Shown here in pieces: positions 37,776 through 52,503 of a stretch of 64,000 bases of DNA. This DNA is from Holacanthus passer (lineage: Eukaryota > Chordata > Actinopteri > Pomacanthidae). The notes below the pieces were generated by a model. That model was given only the letters and a program-made list of their open reading frames with translations, had not been told where the DNA came from and did not search any database. The stretch's first letter is position 1. Every line of letters begins with the position of its first letter. The stretch is taken from positions 744,001 to 808,000 of the forward strand of contig JAFREQ010000044.1 of NCBI GenBank assembly GCA_025331565.1, in the 5' to 3' direction. The translations under genes and the position numbers were made by a program.

Positions 37776-40700
37776 TTTACTGTCTGGTCATTTGTACCTT
37801 CATAGTAATTGAAGGCAAGACTGCAGCCAGGGTGTCAACTTTATACCACAAGGGGGCAGTAAATAGTCACGAGTCCTACAACACTGACTTACATATCAGG
37901 CAGCATAATTATACCTCTTATTACTTTTGTTGAGTGATGCAAATAATTAATGCGTATTTATTCCAGATTGCAGTCGCTTCAAAATTCCTAATTGTACATA
38001 CACCTACAAAATATATATCTAATTTTTAGAACCTGGGTTCCTATCGTCAGCCACTGTGGGTGCGGCTAAAAATGATTTTGTTTCAATAAATCAAAGGCCC
38101 CTTATAGGACTGTTGATTGACTATTGTGTGGTTCTTCTATGCAATCAGTGTCTGTGTTTGGGCTGATCCATCTATTTTGTAGTATAGCGCTGTGATTTAT
38201 TAATCAACCAATAAAGGGACAGTAAGTGCATTACACATCACTAGGTAATTTAAGTGTTGTATGTTACAGTACTTAAAAGATTTGTTTTCCTGCTGGCTTG
38301 ATGTATGGTAGTAATTACAGTTACACACAAACACACAGTGGTTCGGGCTGAATTAAATGCATCTCTTTTCTGTATCTCCTGGGATCTGGATGCTGCAATC
38401 CTCGGTTAGTTAATGTCTGATTCTATTTTTGCTTTCCCTAAATGTGCAACAACCTTGAAAAAAAAAACTGCTTTTTTTATCTCTCAGATGGACTGAGTAC
38501 CAGGAAGAGAGTGTGTGTAGGGTTAGAGGCTTCGCTGCTCATGTTGCGTATGTCAGTGTGTGAAAGTGTTAGTGTACCATCGCTGAAAAGAGGGTGATTG
38601 AATGGTCAAGGCCTCAGAGTCTCCCCTCTCAGGGAGTTTCACCGAGGGGACATGAGTGAGGCAGAGGCTGGGCAGATGGGCGGATGGGTAGGGGGTTGGT
38701 CATCACATGTCATCATACATGGACAGCGTACAGTGTGACATAGAAAGAAGAGGTATGTGGGAGAGGCTGTAATTATGGATGAATCCTCTGTGCTCTGATG
38801 CACATTAATAATTAGATATTGGCTAATTAGTTACCGATCACACTCCAGCGGTATTATGAGCAGTCAAGGAAACTCAGTCACACACCACATCAGGGATAAG
38901 AAGACTTCAGGTGAGCTAGATGGGCTGCAATAACCCAGACACTTAAGTGTGTTATCCCCGACTGATCTCTAGTTGATCACAATGTTTGCACTGACTCTGG
39001 AGTGTGCTAAAGGTCGCCTAATGTTGTGTGCTATTATGGCTTAACAGACAGCTGCAAGCAAACAGTGTTGCATTCAAAAGTCAGTAAGCTGTATTCACAC
39101 GGCGGTTATTAACAGATTACATCAGGGATCACACCACACCGTATGATTAATTAACCTTGACTGATGCTTTGTAAAACTGGATCCAGCTGAGCAAGTATGC
39201 CCAAAGGTCTGCGTGTACATACAGATACATACGAGATAGTTGAAAGCATCACTGTACATGATCGTGGTGATACTGACGTAGGATCACTGGAGTGAAACAA
39301 AGTCGCGCTTTTTTTTCCAGATTAGTATCGAACCACTCCTCTCTCAACCTCCCCTGGTGTGTAAAGCTCTTACTAGTCCCTGTCCAAACGCTAAGAGTGT
39401 TGGGACTGTCACCTAAACTGACAGCTTGCTTTTTTCTGCATCTCTTTGATCACTTTGTGTAGTATGCTTTAGACAGAGACCAGCGTTTGACAGAATCATC
39501 ATCCCAACCACCAGATCAAATCTGCATATGCATACAGTGTGTGGTTCGAAGGGGAGCTGACTCAGGAAGGGGCTGCGCTTCTTGGCTTCAGTCCCTTGCT
39601 TGCCGTGGTACACTGCTTAGAAGCACAATGCTGTCGTAACCTGCAGGACAATCCATGAATAAAACATAACCCCTGTATTAGTGCTTAAATACGTCTTTCA
39701 TTTCCACTTTGAATCGTGCGGTAGCTATACTGAAGTATATATTCATATGCCACAGCGAAAGATTAATAATAATCATTTCTGCGTGCTGTTATCACACCAG
39801 CACAAGCATAGGCACACAAGCAATTATTCTATACAACCACACACTCACACACAAGAATTGAGCCCCTTCAGTATGTTCCCAGAGAAACCCTGAAGCATTA
39901 ATGGTGTATATTTTCAATAGTTTTTTATTAATATGTGCTGATACAAGGTCGCTCTGACCTGCGATGACGCAAACACTCACAGAAAATCATCCCCTTTGGC
40001 CCAGACAGCTGTCAAAGCAATGACCGTGAGAAAAAAATAGATCAAATAAAACATGAACATCATTTCCCAAAGAAAACAGAGTCAGTGTGTTATATTAACC
40101 TCAGTTTACAAATGTCTCAGTGGTACATGATAAATTATCCATTTCATAGAAAAATCACAGAAAGCTCTGAAAATGGTGCTGTATGTAGAACCCCACATGG
40201 CACAATGTCAGTACTCATCGTTTCGACCAGTGCCTACAGCCTGCTATGTAAAACCATTAGCACCCATTTACTCCCATAAATGTAAGCATTACAGGGATGT
40301 CCAATACTGACCAGGTTCTACTGTATACTGAGCTCATTAATACAGCCTTTAGCTGACACTCGGAACATCACATTCACACCTGCTATGGCCAGCTATCGTA
40401 CCTGTGATGACGGACACATACACGTCTGAGGCAGCGTTTCCTGGCCTGTCCCATGGGCGCTCATGGGATGGAGACAACTACAGCCTTGGTCAGGCACATG
40501 CAGGCGCAATTCAGCTCCTCCCCAACTCCCAAGAGACAGTACACCCAGCGATGGAAAAGGAAGAAAAAGAGAAAATCATGCCTACAGATTCAGCCTGCTC
40601 CTGCTATATGTGGATGGATGAACAAGGAAACAGCAGATCCATGTCTTTCTCTATTTCAGCGTATAAAACTACCTAACCTGACTGAAGATGTGTATTGTAT

Positions 40701-43700
40701 ATATATATATATGTCTGTGTGTCAAAAGATATGTTTGTTTTGGTTTTGGACCTTGGGGGCTATGTAGAATGGGCCTCACAGGTTTAGTATGTGCAGAACG
40801 CCATCCTACCCCCTTGTTGGTCCCACCCTGTGCATCAAATTGTGCCTGGATTGCTGGCACAGCGGACACATATTCCACACAAAAGAGAAACAGTACAATC
40901 CTCATCGCTGGGTTTATGCCATACCCCTACATATTCTTAAAACTAATCTAAAAGTATTGTATAGTAGTCATGTGGACACGTAACAAGAGACCAATAACAA
41001 AATAGTACTACTTTACCATTGTTTACATTTGCTTGTTAAAAATCTCTATAGGAAAATCCTGTCGCATTTGTTAGCACTCTAAAAATCTCGGTTGAATCTG
41101 CTGATGCGGCAGTGGATTAATTTTCACATTTTTTTAAAGGAAGCATCCATTAGATCAGGCAACAATCACATCTTCGTTCCTCCTCTCCAGGCAGATTTGT
41201 TTTATTCTATGAATGAGCTTGAGATCTGACATGCCGGCTTGATCAATTTCAGCAATAAGGTGATAACCTCTGGACTGCGAAACCACCAACAGAAAGCCCT
41301 CTGAAACAAAGTAGCACATCCATCTCCTTATCTCCAGATCCAACCCTGCACAGCCTCACTGGTAAACCCCCCTCACCTTCTCCCTCACTGCTTGTGGCTA
41401 TGAATTGGTGACATCTGTGACATCTCTGCTGATGTTGTCCCCGCTCTTACCCCTCCTGGGCCCGTCTTTGCAGACATAATGACCCTCTGCTCCTCTGCAG
41501 CCCACCCACCCCCGACCGCTCTCCTGGTGCCACACAAATCATTGGTAAGGAAAAAAAAAAGGGTCTGTGTGTGAAAGGGTCAACTGTGAGTAAACGGACT
41601 GTAGGCCTGCTGGGACCTCTGCTGTCTAATGATAGACTGAACAATGCCACAGCTCACTCTCCACTGACACTAAGCTGCAGGGGCGAGACAGCACTATGTC
41701 GAAGGTTGGGCATCCCACCTTTTAAACAACTTCCCACCTAACCGCTGGAGCACACGCACGTCAGGCGCACCAGCGGCACCGAATGGGAACTGTGTTAAAC
41801 ATGTGCAGTCATACAGAGATGGAAAAGAGAGCAGAAAAGAGAGTGAGGGTGAGTTCACTGCAGTAAATTAGTACCCACGGCGCTATTATTGTAATCAGAG
41901 GTTTGAAGGGCTTTGAATGGTGTAGAAACTCCCGTTGTGCGAGCCTCCGTCCAACAGCATGGACCTTCTACTGTATAATCACTATCATTTACCACAGTAC
42001 AGCACTCCTCTGTTTATTGAGATATTAATCTGGGATAAACAAAGCTTTTGACAAAACAAATTAACACTCTCAAAGAAGTGCTGCACTAATGGAGTCCATT
42101 GAGATTGATATTAAAATGAGGATGAGATGGGGGGAGAGGGAGGAAAAGAAAAGGAGCTGGGAGGTGCTGGAAAAAAAAAAAAAGAAGAAGCAGGCCCAAG
42201 GTGACGCACATTCCTCCTCTCGTGGGGGGTGTCTGTCTAAACAGCGTTTCTCCCTGGGGCGGGTCCCAGCTGAGCAGTAGAGATCAGCATCAGCACATTA
42301 TGTCAAATACAATGAGAGAGGGATGGAGTTAACGATGATGGTGATGAGAATGATGAGGATAAAGATGATGATGGCCGTCTTGTGTTTCCCATTAACACTT
42401 CCACCCTGGAGTGAATTGTTTCATCTTCAGTCCTGCTTGTTAAAATACATTCAGTTGTCCTCAGTTGACCAGCGAGTGCTGCCTCGGTACGGTGCCCCAC
42501 CACTGAGCCATAAGATCCGTGCTTCACATTGTCCAGCGCTGCAGCAGAGCAGAATACATGTGCATAATGTCTTTTCATTTGTAAACACAGACAGCTCCCA
42601 GGGTCAGCTGCAAATCCAAGTCTTGTACCATTAAACCAGTATTGCACATGTTCCCCCTATGGCTCGAGTGATGATACTAGGGCCTTCTTTCTGAGCCTCA
42701 TCGTGCTCCACGGCCCATACAATGTTACTTACACAAGTGATTTGAATAACAAGAATAAATGGTGGCAAATCCTTGTAATCCCCCTCCCTTATCTGTCTTT
42801 AACCCACTCTCTCTTTCAGCCCCAGGAGCCACAGCTAAAAGCTGTCCTTTGGGTTCTCTTAGAAGTGGGACAGTCAGGCCCTAGCCAAATGTCACACTGC
42901 AGTGGATGCATTTATTTTCTGCTCACGTTCTGTCCACACATCCCACTCTTTCACTAGGTGCAGGTTTACGAGGGAGACCGTCAAAAAAAAAAAAAAAAAA
43001 TCCAATGCCATGAATAAATCAATATGAATAAATATTCAAAAAACATACATAAAAACTGATAAATAAACCATAACAAATACCTATAAATACAGCGTAGAAG
43101 AAGGCAAACTCTCAGTATTTTTTTAAAGGTCAGACAGATTTCAGCTGGATGAAAGGAGCCTCACGAGTCTCTCTCTTGACAGCTAATTTCTCAAATGTAT
43201 CGCTTGCATAAGGTGGCATATTGGAAACACGTTCCTCCCGATCGGTCAACCCTGCTTGTCATTTTCATGGTATATGGTTATCTCATGTCTCCCAAGGCGG
43301 TCTGATTTCTCCTGTCCTCCTCGTACCTGAACACCACGGCAAGAGCAACTTCCATTTGAGGCAGAGAAGTAATGGCAGCTCTCTGATATGAGTATCCCCC
43401 TTGTCTAATGTGCATTCAAGTCATGTCACAAAAAATAGTCTTTCAAATGTGTGTGCACATACAAAAGTCTGGTGCACGACACACACACACACACACACAC
43501 ACACACTCCCATACTGGACGTTTAAAACACACAACCTGCCATTCAGACACATTTATACTTACTCACATGCACACAAACACATGCACACAGGAAATTAATG
43601 AATTGTCACATTATGCTCTGGAGTAATGCTGAAACTATCTTTAAGAAACAGCAAAATGCAATATTCTCTGATAGCAAAACAAATGTCATTATCATACATG

Positions 43701-44170
43701 CTAAAACCCATGTTGTTAAAAGTATGTAATCTGGTTATATCTTCCAAATAATACAAGAACAAACCAAATCACTTTATGGATGCTGTCGTTCATCCACAAT
43801 GCTATAGTGCCTGTGAGGCACAGTATGACATTTGACGACATCTATCTCGCTTGCCCCACACCTCCCGCCCCCCGTTGCCTTCGGCAATTCCACCCTGGGA
43901 ATGTCAAAGGTCAAACATTAACAACATGTAACGGATTATATTACATAAAAATTGTGCCAGGATTTTTTTTTTGTTCCATTTTTCATTTGTATAAATAAAA
44001 TCTACTACACATTATAATCGGTTTCTCTCTCTGCCTTTCTCTCTCCATTGGATCACTAAGGATTTTTCACTGAATGGCACAGTGTTGGGGCACAAGAGCG
44101 AGAGAGCGAGAGATCAAGCAACGGGGGAGAGAGATAGAGTGTATCATTCAGGTCACAAAGTCCAAAACAT
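37776..44170. other. Intergenic DNA between convergent orphan gene and adgrl1
   Basis: No gene seen on either strand. It holds simple repeats ((TA)n near 40698, GATGAT-rich 42330-42375, poly(A) near 42983, (AC)n at 43479) and a stretch at 38800-39160 with several TAAT/ATTA homeodomain-type cores. Part of the right-hand end may be further 3' UTR of adgrl1. Confidence 0.55.
43479..43506. repeat. (AC)14 microsatellite
   Basis: Uninterrupted 28-base AC run with further degenerate CACA sequence to about 43590. Confidence 0.95.
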
Positions 44171-44825
44171 TTTATTTTTTTCTTTTGTTGGTTTGTTGCA
44201 GTACAAGAAGTCATTTTTCATAGTATTTGTTACTTTTTGTTGCTTTTGCTCATCTGGTGTCTCTATTTACATAGTAGGAATAAAGTAGATTCATGTGTGG
44301 TTCCTATGTACAGAGTTATACCAATTGGTCGACCAGTGTGTATGCGACGTTTACAGTCTTGCTTGTCACAACCACAGGAAACAAGTCCACTTCAACTGGC
44401 TAGGCTCTAACAGCAAAGTACAGGGGGAGGGGGTGACTCTAGTCCGCTCTTGTAGCCCCCAGAGGATGCAGACCCAAAGTCAACAAATTGAATACTCTCT
44501 TCAAAACAATAGCAAAGCAGTCATTTAACTTTTCAAATGCCTAAAGCAAACAACCAGAGAGAACAGTGGAGAGGATCGGCCAGTCTTTTGGATGCAGGTT
44601 CTCCTGCTCTGGAGAGGTGGTGCAGCGCCTCCTCAGTCTCCATCTCTGCCTCTACTCCACTTCTGTACATAGTCGTCGATTCACAGCAAGAGAAAATGAA
44701 GGCAACTACACTGAATCAGCTCCCACTGCCTGCGAGGAACAAAAGCTCGTGCTCCCTTTTAGTTAGATGGAGTACTGTTTTCACTTCTGATGTTCAGTAA
44801 TGAGCACTTCTGGATGAGTGAGTGC

Positions 44826-44871
<46 letters not shown>

Positions 44872-45504
44872 TGTGTTTGCTTTGTGAATGTTCTAGTTTC
44901 TGTTCTGGCTCAATAAAAGATATTTTTGGCAACAATGAAGAGCTTTCTGTGAGACATTTTTTAGGTTATAATAGTGTACTATATTCCCTGTCTCCACAGC
45001 TAACTACTCCTATCAAATGACGACTCAAAAAAGACCTATGGATGGTACGAAAGGGAAATGAGAGAAAATATAAAATGATAATCCCATCTCCGGAGGCAGG
45101 TCTGAAGAGAAATTACATAAAAAACTTTAACATAGTTTTAAAGTTTTGAAATATCTGAAGGTAAAGGGGGTGGATCGGTACATTCAGAGTGCTGGACTTG
45201 GCCTTAGGGTACCAAAGGAACTGGGGAGGACTGGGGCTGGAAAGAGCTGATGAATGCTCTGCTGAAAAACACCCATCACTCATCTCCATAAGACAGGGGA
45301 GGGTTAAAGATAAAGGCTGATTCTGCAGAGTCAGCCACGACTCCCCCTGAAGGTCAATCTGTTTGCTCATCTGTTAGTTAAATAATAGTCAAGAGAAAGA
45401 AAGGCAACCAAACAAGCAGAAAGTGGAGGGACGCCAGAATGGGGCGGGTTAGGAGGCGGCTAAGGCCGTCACATTAGTCCCCAACTTCCTCCTTCAGGCT
45501 CCAG
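44171..45504 (-). other. Probable 3' UTR of adgrl1
   Basis: On the minus strand an AATAAA (plus-strand TTTATT at 44171-44176) lies about 1.3 kb past the stop. The interval contains a (TG)19 tract at 44829-44866 and no coding signal. The true 3' end could be nearer or farther. Confidence 0.4.
44829..44866. repeat. (TG)19 microsatellite
   Basis: Uninterrupted 38-base run lying within the presumed adgrl1 3' UTR, where it would be transcribed as CA repeats. Confidence 0.95.
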
Positions 45505-48500
45505 TCACAGGCTGGTGACCAGTTGCATCTGTCCGTCTCCCTCGTTGTGGGCAGGCTCCGGAGCCTGGTGTCCCTCCCCACTCGGTCTCCGGGGTGGGGC
45601 CTGGTAGAAGGTCTGCATGGGGGCCCCACGAGAGCCCAGGGCGGGCCTCCCGGAGCTGTAGTACAGCTCCTCGGGGGGCTGGGCCGAACGGGGCACCACC
45701 TCCAGGGGCTCAGGACTGCTGTCGGGGTAGGGTGAGTCTCGCAGGTTGGTGATGCTGGTGTACAGGGAGTCACGGGCAGGGGAGTCTGGCGCTCTGTTGC
45801 CTCCCTGCCCGCCAGCACTCTGGCCACTGTGGCCGCTGTGGCCCAGGCTCTCGGTGAGGTCGGCCGTGTAGCTCTCTGACTCCTCTGGATCGCTTTGGTA
45901 GAGGACCGACTGGGCACGCTGCAACAGCAGGGGCTCCTCCAGAGCTTTATAAAGCAGCTCCACATCCTGCGGGGTCCGCTGTCGCCCATCTCTCAGAAAG
46001 TCCTCATCTTCATCCATGCCCATAGACGGCTCCGGCCCGGCCCCTGTTGTCCCCCGACCGACCCCGCCGTGAGGACGTCCCCTCGCCAGGCTGCCGCACA
46101 CCCTGTCCCCTATGTCACCTACACCTCCTCCGCTTCCTCCTCCCACACCACCTCTCAGGTTGTTGTGCACAAGCTCAGAGATGATCATTTTCTCAAAGGC
46201 CGCAGCATCAGAGAGGTTTCGTCGGATGCCTCCGCCTCCCAGGGCCTCTGAGCTGCGGGGATTGAGAAGGGGTGGGGGACTGTCTCCGCCCCCGCTCCCT
46301 AGGAAGTCACAGCTGCCCCCGCCTCCACCCCCTGGGCCACTGCGCAGGGAGTAGCTGTTGTTGAAGTTACCATTCAAGGGCAGAGTTTCCATCCCACAGG
46401 GGTCGCGGGCCTTCGATAACGTGCTCTCTGGACCCAAACACAAACAGAAGAGAGACAGAAGACAGATGGTTTTGAAATTATTATCATACAGTCGGATTGT
46501 CACTAGGAGAAGAAGAATAAACATCAGATAATAAAAAGTCTGGAGTAGCTTACAGTGATGTGAACTGAGGTGAATTACACTTACTTGGGTCACGGAACGT
46601 TCCTGCACAACCCAGAGAAAGTCATGTGAAGTGAATAAAATTAAAGACACAAGTCAGTAAGTGTTCTTTAATGATGCAACATTAACTTGATGAATTCATT
46701 TTGAAGACATTTCAAAAGGGAACCATTAACGGAATAAAACATATCCTTGTCCATCTGCCTTTTTTTTCTTTTTTCTCTGTCTCTCTCACACTCACTTCCA
46801 ACCTTCCAACTCTTACCACATTCACATCACATTATCTCTGATTTTTGCTAATTTAGTCCCGTTTGTCTGACATCATATTATTCCAACAATGACATCTAAG
46901 CCACAGAAAACACTCTGGATATTTATTTACTTCAGTCAGTGATACATACATCATTCATACCAAGCCTTGTACAGTAGCAGTATTGTTCCTTCAACACACC
47001 AAAGATGTTGTGCCTTTTCTCCCAAATTACCATCACACGGCAAAGCAAAAGCCACAGCTGCCCAAAATATGAGAAGTGTGTTCATTTTTTAAATTTAATG
47101 TGTAGTATGACTTTAATCAACGTTCTTCTTCTGTGGTGGTGTGGGTAATTAGACATTCTAATGAAGTGCTCTCCCTACTTCCTCTCCCACTCTCTTCTAA
47201 AAATGTCTTGGCTGCCAGGCCTGTGGCCATCAGGCTTGACGTATTGTGCGGAGAGGCTTTAAAATATTTAACAGAAACGCCGCCTTAAATTTCAGTCCTC
47301 AGACACTGGGCCTGATACTCTGCGGGTGCACACTCAGCCAGCGACCAGCCACATGCAGCCGTAGGTCTCGCTTACCAAGTGAATATTGGTACTGTAGTCG
47401 AGCAATTACCAGTACATGTCTAATTCAGCAGTTATGGGCATCCAAAGAGTGGTGTGGGAATGCAGCAATGTGATAAAACGACCATTAGGCTGTTTAAAGA
47501 GCCCACTCTGAGACAGAAGCCAGTATACACACACACACACAGGCACTTATAGTGAGCACTCACACCTGACCGACCTCGACCCAGATGGACTGTCCCTGGC
47601 CAGCGAGCTGTCTGATCCCTTTCTACGGCCGTCATGATTTAAGCTGACTACTTTTCTGTCTGGGAACAGGAAAACTGTCCTCAAGATTTCTGGCAGTCAC
47701 AGCTGTAGCTAAACTTCTCATCAATTTGTGGCTGTTCTCATGAAGATTCGAGATTGGACCAGATGGCTGGTTAGGCTGTAGGCACTGTTTGGCTCTGTTC
47801 TGCTCAGCCTAGTGAATCCGTCTGACAGCTACATAGTCTGAAAAAACAACACACAAACAGGCTCGCACACACATGTGCAAGCGCTGAATACAGTAGTGTG
47901 TTTGTGTGCGACAGAGTAACGGACAGAAGGACAGCAAACTCAGTGCATACTGTATATACACACACATGCTGACAGGGCTGCACACAGACTGGAGCTTTTA
48001 TGAAGAGCTAACCGGTGGAGTTGAAGACGCCAGGTGAGGGTGGGGTGAAGCTCTCAGCCAGCAGAGTGTTGTAAGGAGAGGTGCCAGTGCGAGTCTGTAA
48101 CACCGGGTTCGTCAAAAGGTGGTTACCCATGGTCGCTGCAAGACACAAACATTTAGAAAATGAACATAATCACAAATAGGCTGTTATCTCTGCCTCAAAT
48201 GTATGCAAAGCAAACACAAACAGAAACAATTCTCACAATAGGTGTAACGTTTTGAAATTCACGTTTCCACACTCAGTAATAACATCTGGAAACATAAAAA
48301 TATTCACTGTTTATTCGGATGGGGCTATTTTTGTCATGCCGGTGCTTTATAGAGTAATGCATTTCACAGTGTTCTCCTCAGTGTTTATGCCGGTTGATTG
48401 TAACCTTTGAGTAAAAATACAATTGCAGGGGAAAGGTACTGTTTGGAGCTTTGCCATTCGTTTTTTTTTCCCTTTGGCTCCTGACAATGTATTCAGATGG

Positions 48501-49086
48501 GGGAGAACAGTAATGCATGCCATTATGTAGTCTAGGGGTGCAGCCATTGAAACAGTTAATTTTCCAGTGAAATGTGAATGCCACTACAAGACAAATATAA
48601 TTCAAAGAAATGGCGCACTGAGAATGTTGTATAATGCCCATGTATGGCTCCAGCCTGAGGCAACTCAAACAGAAATGCCATGAAATTAAAAATAGGACAG
48701 CATGACGGAGAGTAGTCCAAGGCAAAGTGCAACCTTCAGGTCTCACGCCTACCGTTCATCACACAGCAAGGGAGCAGGGAATTCTAGAAAAAATAAAATA
48801 TGCACTCACACACAGCTATTTATTTGTCATTTTCCCTCCTCTTACACTTCCCCTGTCCATCTTTCTGGCATGCCACACAAACCCCTCTCCCTCCATTCTC
48901 TGGCTCGTTCTGCAGCGTCTTGACTCAACCACATTTTCTCAGTTCCTACTGCCAGGATTTTTACAAACAACACTAAATTAGTTGGGATTAGCTGTCTGTG
49001 TGTACCTCACAGGAATATCCTGTAGAAACTTAAAGGAACTAGCTTTAAGTGGGGAGAGAAAGTAGGGCAAGGGGAATCATGGGAGG

Positions 49087-49142
<56 letters not shown>

Positions 49143-52100
49143 GTGTGTGTGTGTACTGCACGCCTCGTCTTCTGGACACATTACTATTGTCAGGAACAGA
49201 TTGTGGTTCATAAAGAAGTGAAGTGGAGAAATCAAAGAGATCCGAGATGCCAGTGATAACGACGCAGCATCTCTTCTCCAGATTCAGCCTCTTTAATTAC
49301 TCCTCCATGATAGTGCCTCTCTCTGTAACTCTGTTTTCTTCTCCTTCCCTCCCTCCCTCCTGTGCTCCCCTTCGTCTTTCACTTTCTGCCAACTGAAAAA
49401 CTTTTCACAGAAAATAAAGGCTTCACAGCACAGTTGCTTGTGTTTGACAGCACAACATGGACTGATCCACATTGTGTCTCCACCCGGCCTGGTGATTGCT
49501 CTATCGTGACGAAAAGCTCCGGAAACCGACCTAACAGACCACACACATGCACACATACGCAGACACACGAACACACACACACACACACACATCTCTCATC
49601 CATCCAGCTCACTCGTAGCACCCCTCTTCCTCACCCCCTGCCTTGCTCCTGTCACTCTCCTCAATTAGAATAATTACCCCCTGTTCGCTCACACGCTAAT
49701 CAGTTCATTAAAAAGAAAATGGATGAAATTAGCATAGAGAGTGACGGCTGATTTAGCAACTGCCTCTGTGTCATCACCAACAAACCCCCCACCTCTACCC
49801 CCCCCCAGCCCAGAACCTGAGCCAACCTTGATCGTGTCCATGTCACCGATGGCTGCGGTGGTGACGCCACCAGTTGCTGAGGCTGAGACAATCAACGACT
49901 CCACATGTGTTTTTCACTTCTTCGAGTATTAAATAATTGCTAGTGAGTTCAGCGGGGATGCATGCGTCACTGCATTCAGGCAAAGAAGATGTGTGCGTCT
50001 GGGTGTGATCGATCTTATGCAACTATAAAACATGCTGAGAGGAGTTCAATCTCAGGTTAACTTACCACACATTGCTATAACAATATTTTTGCTGTAATAA
50101 TGGTATCACAGCACATGCAATTCTATATAATATTTCTAGAAACATCAAGATTTCTCTCTAACCTATGTGGAAATTAATAAATAAGAATAAAATATTTTTA
50201 CAAAGCAGGGCTCAAACCTATATTAGTAGGAAAAAGAGAAAGTATATATGCTTTGGCAACACAAGTGCCAGATTTATTTCAAGAGGTCGTGACATAATTT
50301 ATTAAACTTGATTATTATTACAATCTTGTTGAATTACATTTTTTTAAATTTAATTGTAAAACTGGAAATCACAAAAATACGAACAAATAAAGCAAAGACA
50401 GATGACGAAGTGTTTCTCCACAAAAACAGTTTCTGATGGTTATGGACGGTCAAAAAAGAATTATACTCCAGATGTGATCCACGATGTGGTTAAGTTAAAT
50501 TAGTATTATTGACTTTTAATATTAAAAAAATATATAAATACATGTAAATCTGCTTAATTACAATTACATGACTTCACTGGGTAGGTTCAGGAACGTTAAC
50601 TCACTAACACCAACTTTATGAGCTCTATATGTTTCTGCTGCTGCTAAGTGCTTTCACTGACCAGCGGCTGTCACTGCGTTACAAACTGAAACCCGCCTCC
50701 CACCAGCCAGCCTTCAAACGTATGTTATTCAATTTAAAATACACGTATTGCTGCACCTAACTGCTATTTACTGGCTGGCCCACTGGCTGCAAGGCGATCT
50801 GAATCATTAGTTTACCTTAATACACCAGGCATGTGGACATATATTTTATCATCCTTTATACTGTCATATGTGCACATTTAACACTGAATAACAGCGCTTT
50901 GCCTCGGCTCTGTCTCCTCTAGTCCCACGCTACAGTTCAGTTCAGTTGCGTAAATCTATATGAGTGTGTTCGACTCTATGTGTTCGTGTGCATTACTTAA
51001 CGGAGGGTAAGTGGAGCAGTGATAGAGGGAGGCCTCACCGCGGTTGAGTGTCGGGGTGCTGTTGATATCTCCTGCCATAAAAGAAGATTCCGTCTGCTTC
51101 CGAACCGTGTCGTTCCACATCCTGCGGATCCGACTCTGGAAGAAGGAGCACAGCGCAGTGAGTGGCAGCAAACAGACAACAAGTTAAATATAGAAACGCG
51201 GCGGGTAGACTTTGTAACTCAGTGGGGCTGCTGTAATCAAAACTGTGGGGCTCGCTCTAATCCGCAAAGAACAATAGGCAAACACGCCAGACAAAGAGAT
51301 TGAGGCGTTGGGTAAAGAGGCTCACGGCTATGTCATGTTATCACGAGGGGCACTAATAAACTCGAGATGTGTACGACATGATTGCAGTAGCTGATACAAT
51401 TGTTATTTGGAAGCGTCTTATTACATTGTGGGAAAGCTTGTTTGTTGATTGTGCGGACTAACCGTCAGTGTGTGTATACTGTACGTGTCTGTGCCACTGC
51501 GCATATGCCATCATGCCCAATATTTCCGGACGTCTTATATGGCGCCTGTGTCTATATATAGTGCGTGGACTTGAAAGGATGTCTTTATTAATGAGTCATC
51601 TACTGAGGGGCTGCCAGTAATGGATAGAAACATAAAAGTAAAAATTTCATAACAGAGGTGAGCACACTGGCCGATTAGACGAGATTTGCTACAGAAACGT
51701 CCAATGAACACGTCATATAACATGATGTAACATAATTTAATACTGCTCTGCCACTGAGAACGAAATATATTGTACACTGTTGTTTCAAATACTTCACAAC
51801 TCTCTGTCATCGGCAAATGAAAACAACGTGACTGTGGGCTGAAAATAAGTTAAGTAGTGTAAGTAAATTCGAGTGCTTCACAAAGTAATCGGTGAGTCAT
51901 TGGTATTGATCAGCAATCAAACCCCCGCAGATACACCCATTTTGTACTTTAGAATTACATAACGGACCTTTTAGACAAGGGAAAAAATATACCAGCACGG
52001 TGAGGAAATTTTCCTTGTTTCCTAAGCTATTTATTTTGTTTTGACACCCTTTTTGACAGTGTTCTAAAAAAAAATGTCAGATCGTATCAAGGGAGTCATT

Positions 52101-52503
52101 TGATTCAAGAAAATTGATTTTTCGTTTCATTCCGCTGAAACGAGCTGATTTCCACTGAAAACAAGAGAAATCATTTTGCCGCACAGGCAGATTTACTTTT
52201 CATTTGTTTAGAGAAAAAACACAATTTTAAAACGTAACAGTGGCCTGATTGATGGGTAAAAATGAACAAACAGGTACGTCTGCACATTGTGTGTGTACTG
52301 CTTTGTGTGTGCCGTCGTTTATGTGTGTGGGTCCGTCCTGCCCGCACCTGTCTGTGGGCCGCTGCGTGGCGAGCTTGGCTGCCGCTGTAGTAGCGGTTGT
52401 TGGCACGCAGGCCCGAGTTCTTCAGGGAGCCGTGGGAGCTGGTGGTGGAGGTGCGACTGCAGCAGTAGGAGTGACGCAGACACTTACTGTACTCCTTATG
52501 GAC
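45505..52503 (-). CDS. adgrl1: adgrl1: cytoplasmic tail (four exons) with PDZ-binding end
   Basis: Exon 52348-52503 gives VHKEYSKCLRHSYCC and ends with an extra-looking ARHAAAHRQ. Exon 51039-51135 gives SRIRRMWNDTVRKQTESSF. Exon 48013-48135 gives MGNHLLTNPVLQ and SPYNTLLAESFTPPSPG. The 923-base last exon is GC-rich with Gly runs and ends QLVTSL, the class I PDZ ligand known to bind SHANK proteins. Confidence 0.95.

Noticed and set aside
45474..45989. 171-codon minus-strand frame
   Set aside because: It is an out-of-frame shadow of the GC-rich last coding exon of adgrl1.
45895..46354. Plus-strand frames of over 100 codons opposite the adgrl1 tail
   Set aside because: They are antisense shadows; Pro runs mirror the Gly runs of the real exon.
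49293..49673. Frames on both strands around 49.5 kb
   Set aside because: They are built on CA/TG repeats inside an adgrl1 intron, without splice support.
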